Assembly (NCBI GenBank): GCA_050303815.1
Contig: JBNLCM010000185.1
Location: 1 to 21,538, forward strand
Length of the DNA: 21,538 nucleotides
Source: Cognatazoarcus sp050303815
GTDB lineage: Bacteria > Pseudomonadota > Gammaproteobacteria > Burkholderiales > Rhodocyclaceae
Direction of reading: 5' to 3'
This document shows, piece by piece, positions 21,001-21,538 of the stretch; the first letter of the stretch is position 1, and every line of letters starts with the position of its first letter. The notes below the pieces were generated by a model that had not been told where the DNA came from, did no database searches, and saw nothing but the letters and a program-made list of their open reading frames with translations. The translations under genes and the position numbers were made by a program.

Positions 21001-21538
21001 CTGTTGGCAGATCGCGAGGCCCAGGCCGCTGCCTGGATGGCGCCGGCTGCTGCTGGCGTCGCCCTGAACGAAGGAGTCGAAGATCTGGGCCTGCCGCTCG
21101 GGCGGAATGCCCGGCCCGGTATCCCGCACATCGAAGATCACGTGATTGCGGTAGGCCGGATTGCGCGACAGGCCGACGAGGATCGCCACTTCGCCGCGAT
21201 CGGAGAACTTGATGGCGTTGCCGATCAGGTTGGTGAGGATCTGGCGAATCCGGTCCGGGTCGCCGATCCAGCCCGCGGGCAGCTCGGGAGAGAGCAGGTA
21301 GCCGATCTCCAGACCCTTCTGGTAGGCCTGCGGGCTCAGGGCATCGACCATGTCCTCGACCAGCTGGCGCAAGTCCATGGGCCGCATGTCCAGTTCGACC
21401 TTGCCCGCCTCGAGACGCGAAAAATCGAGCACGCCATTGACCAGCTCGAGCAGGTAGCGGGCGGAATCCCAGGCCATGTTGGCGAACTGCTCGGCCCGCG
21501 GCGGCAGGCGGGTCGCCTTGAGCATGTCCAGGCTCCCG
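17986..21538 (-). CDS. Hybrid histidine kinase with REC-REC-HPt-REC and GGDEF-EAL domains (5' end cut)
   Basis: At least 1183 residues; the frame is open through the right edge, which falls within HisKA just after the expected H-box, so the start and any sensor domains are outside. Order, leftwards: HisKA remnant to about 21400; HATPase to about 20930 (NLIGNAIKFSDRG, DTGPGIPPE, GSGLGLAI); REC1 about 20870-20520 (acceptor D at 20701-20703); REC2 about 20465-20115 (D at 20311-20313, LMDCHMP); HPt about 20030-19720 (H at 19876-19878, AHQIRGAAGNLGA); REC3 about 19675-19320 (D at 19522-19524); GGDEF signature at 19033-19047, with an RxxD inhibitory site (RSGD) five residues before it; EAL at 18658-18666 with NVSGSQL, EITES, DDFGTGYSSL and AEGVET. 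All motifs for both c-di-GMP synthesis and breakdown are intact. It ends 34 bp inside the RlmN-like gene. Confidence 0.95.
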   Translation of the reverse strand, partial: GSLDMLKATRLPPRAEQFANMAWDSARYLLELVNGVLDFSRLEAGKVELDMRPMDLRQLVEDMVDALSPQAYQKGLEIGYLLSPELPAGWIGDPDRIRQILTNLIGNAIKFSDRGEVAILVGLSRNPAYRNHVIFDVRDTGPGIPPERQAQIFDSFVQGDASSSRRHPGSGLGLAICQQLTQLMGGELTVKSEVGRGSVFRVALPLSADSDATVQVAPPIAPAMTVLVVDDSDIGRRQLAQELSAEGARVALCATAAEALSAFARAAQGGIRFDLALVDDGVAPGDLARLRKQGAELVTDWVLMSPLARFSEYDESVWRGTCAKPLRRSRLQSLLRMINDLAARDITPDQRPGVPRVDARILVVDDNRTNQIIVRGMLEMLGAEVELADGGVAALAAHGDSRWDVILMDCHMPAMDGFATTRAIREREKIIGGNTPIIAMTADVTQQELEHCRQVGMNARLTKPFTIEALVQTLRDWVDIRGSLPGRPDGLPDLAGDPADDGVDRVVLERLSEALGGAVGMAIEPFLEDMPELIRTLARAVEANAVTTIQANAHQIRGAAGNLGAYLMAQQAEELERCATAGEPCDVPLDLLSLEFERVATTLSAILEGTRAATRPRGDGSARVLVVDDDRSTRSALRYALELNGFGVDESTSGDEAIERLQSEQTDLVVLDAVMPGTDGFSTCTRIKDMDDTRETPVLMITSLDDRESIERAFAAGATDYITKPLHLNVVVQRIRRTIEASRAEQHVRHLAYTDTLTGLPNRTRFQEQLQRQLALADAEQQLMAVMFLDLNRFKYVNDTLGHEIGDQLLKAVGRRLVHSVRSGDCVARLGGDEFTVVLENLSATTVAGSVAQKVAADLSRPYVIEGHDIFVTPSIGIALYPRDGQDLSTLLRHADTAMYRAKHSNQSFTYYERAMETRSGDDLRLESDLRRAVERGEFVLHFQPEYTPGRDDPVAAEALVRWQHPTRGLLGPNEFIPIAEETGLIQHIGHWVLRAACAQLRAWRQRGHPLRIAVNVSGSQLQDDRIAGTIERVLAEFGLAADDLIVEITESVWMERAGGAMDHLRRIKEMGVLLAIDDFGTGYSSLSYLKRMPVDILKIDRSFVTDLDEGYDETDASIVRGIIALGHNLGLSVVAEGVETDAQRTALSRMGCDLLQGFLLGRPRDAETFDGDYLSLPADSAA

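Overview
The window is chromosomal DNA of very high GC content from a motile Gram-negative proteobacterium. The gene set (TAXI-type TRAP binding protein, DUF1840, PyrE next to ExoIII, DUF4405, SWIM-SNF2 helicase, many chemotaxis and c-di-GMP proteins) looks most like a betaproteobacterium of the Rhodocyclales (Thauera/Azoarcus-like). That placement is inference from protein resemblance. I see no rRNA, tRNA, CRISPR array, insertion sequence or prophage gene, and genes are densely packed.

Left part (1-4693). A TAXI-family TRAP solute-binding protein gene runs leftward off the edge. A 344-nt divergent spacer separates it from a flavodoxin-like NADPH-dependent FMN reductase gene. The spacer holds a near-consensus sigma-54 -24/-12 element pointing at the TAXI gene, and two GGCGGRATTCCGCC palindromes 31 bp apart that would lie about 108 and 139 bp upstream of its start point. 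A DUF1840 gene follows, then an OmpR-type response regulator and a sensor kinase overlapping by ATGA, then a single-domain CheY-like receiver preceded by a FliA-like promoter candidate.

Middle (4690-11605). Exonuclease III (xth) converges on the receiver gene and shares a CTAG stop with it. Divergently, pyrE overlaps a gene for a secreted coiled-coil protein. Next come a sirtuin and, 18 nt on, an 1115-residue SWIM-SNF2 ATPase, then a BON-domain lipoprotein.

Right part (11606-21538). A pair of CRP-type sites (TGTGA-N6-TCACA and TGTAA-N6-TCACA) 30 bp apart precedes a dihaem cytochrome lipoprotein with a ZU5-like N-terminal domain. Convergent to it is a methyl-accepting chemotaxis protein ending in a PilZ domain and preceded by a FliA-type promoter. 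A DUF4405 membrane protein and an RlmN/Cfr-type radical-SAM RNA methyltransferase follow; the latter's ATG directly abuts a 28-nt palindrome. The methyltransferase gene overlaps, tail to tail by 34 bp, a very large hybrid kinase gene (HisKA-HATPase-REC-REC-HPt-REC-GGDEF-EAL) that runs off the right edge.

The shared theme is signal transduction linking motility and c-di-GMP: an enzyme that can make and degrade c-di-GMP, a chemoreceptor that can probably bind it, a CheY-like receiver, and candidate flagellar-sigma promoters at two of these genes. The most unusual points are the regulatory architectures in the spacers, the ZU5-cytochrome fusion and the full phosphorelay fused to both c-di-GMP enzyme domains. 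I found no convincing wholly new system such as a defence island.
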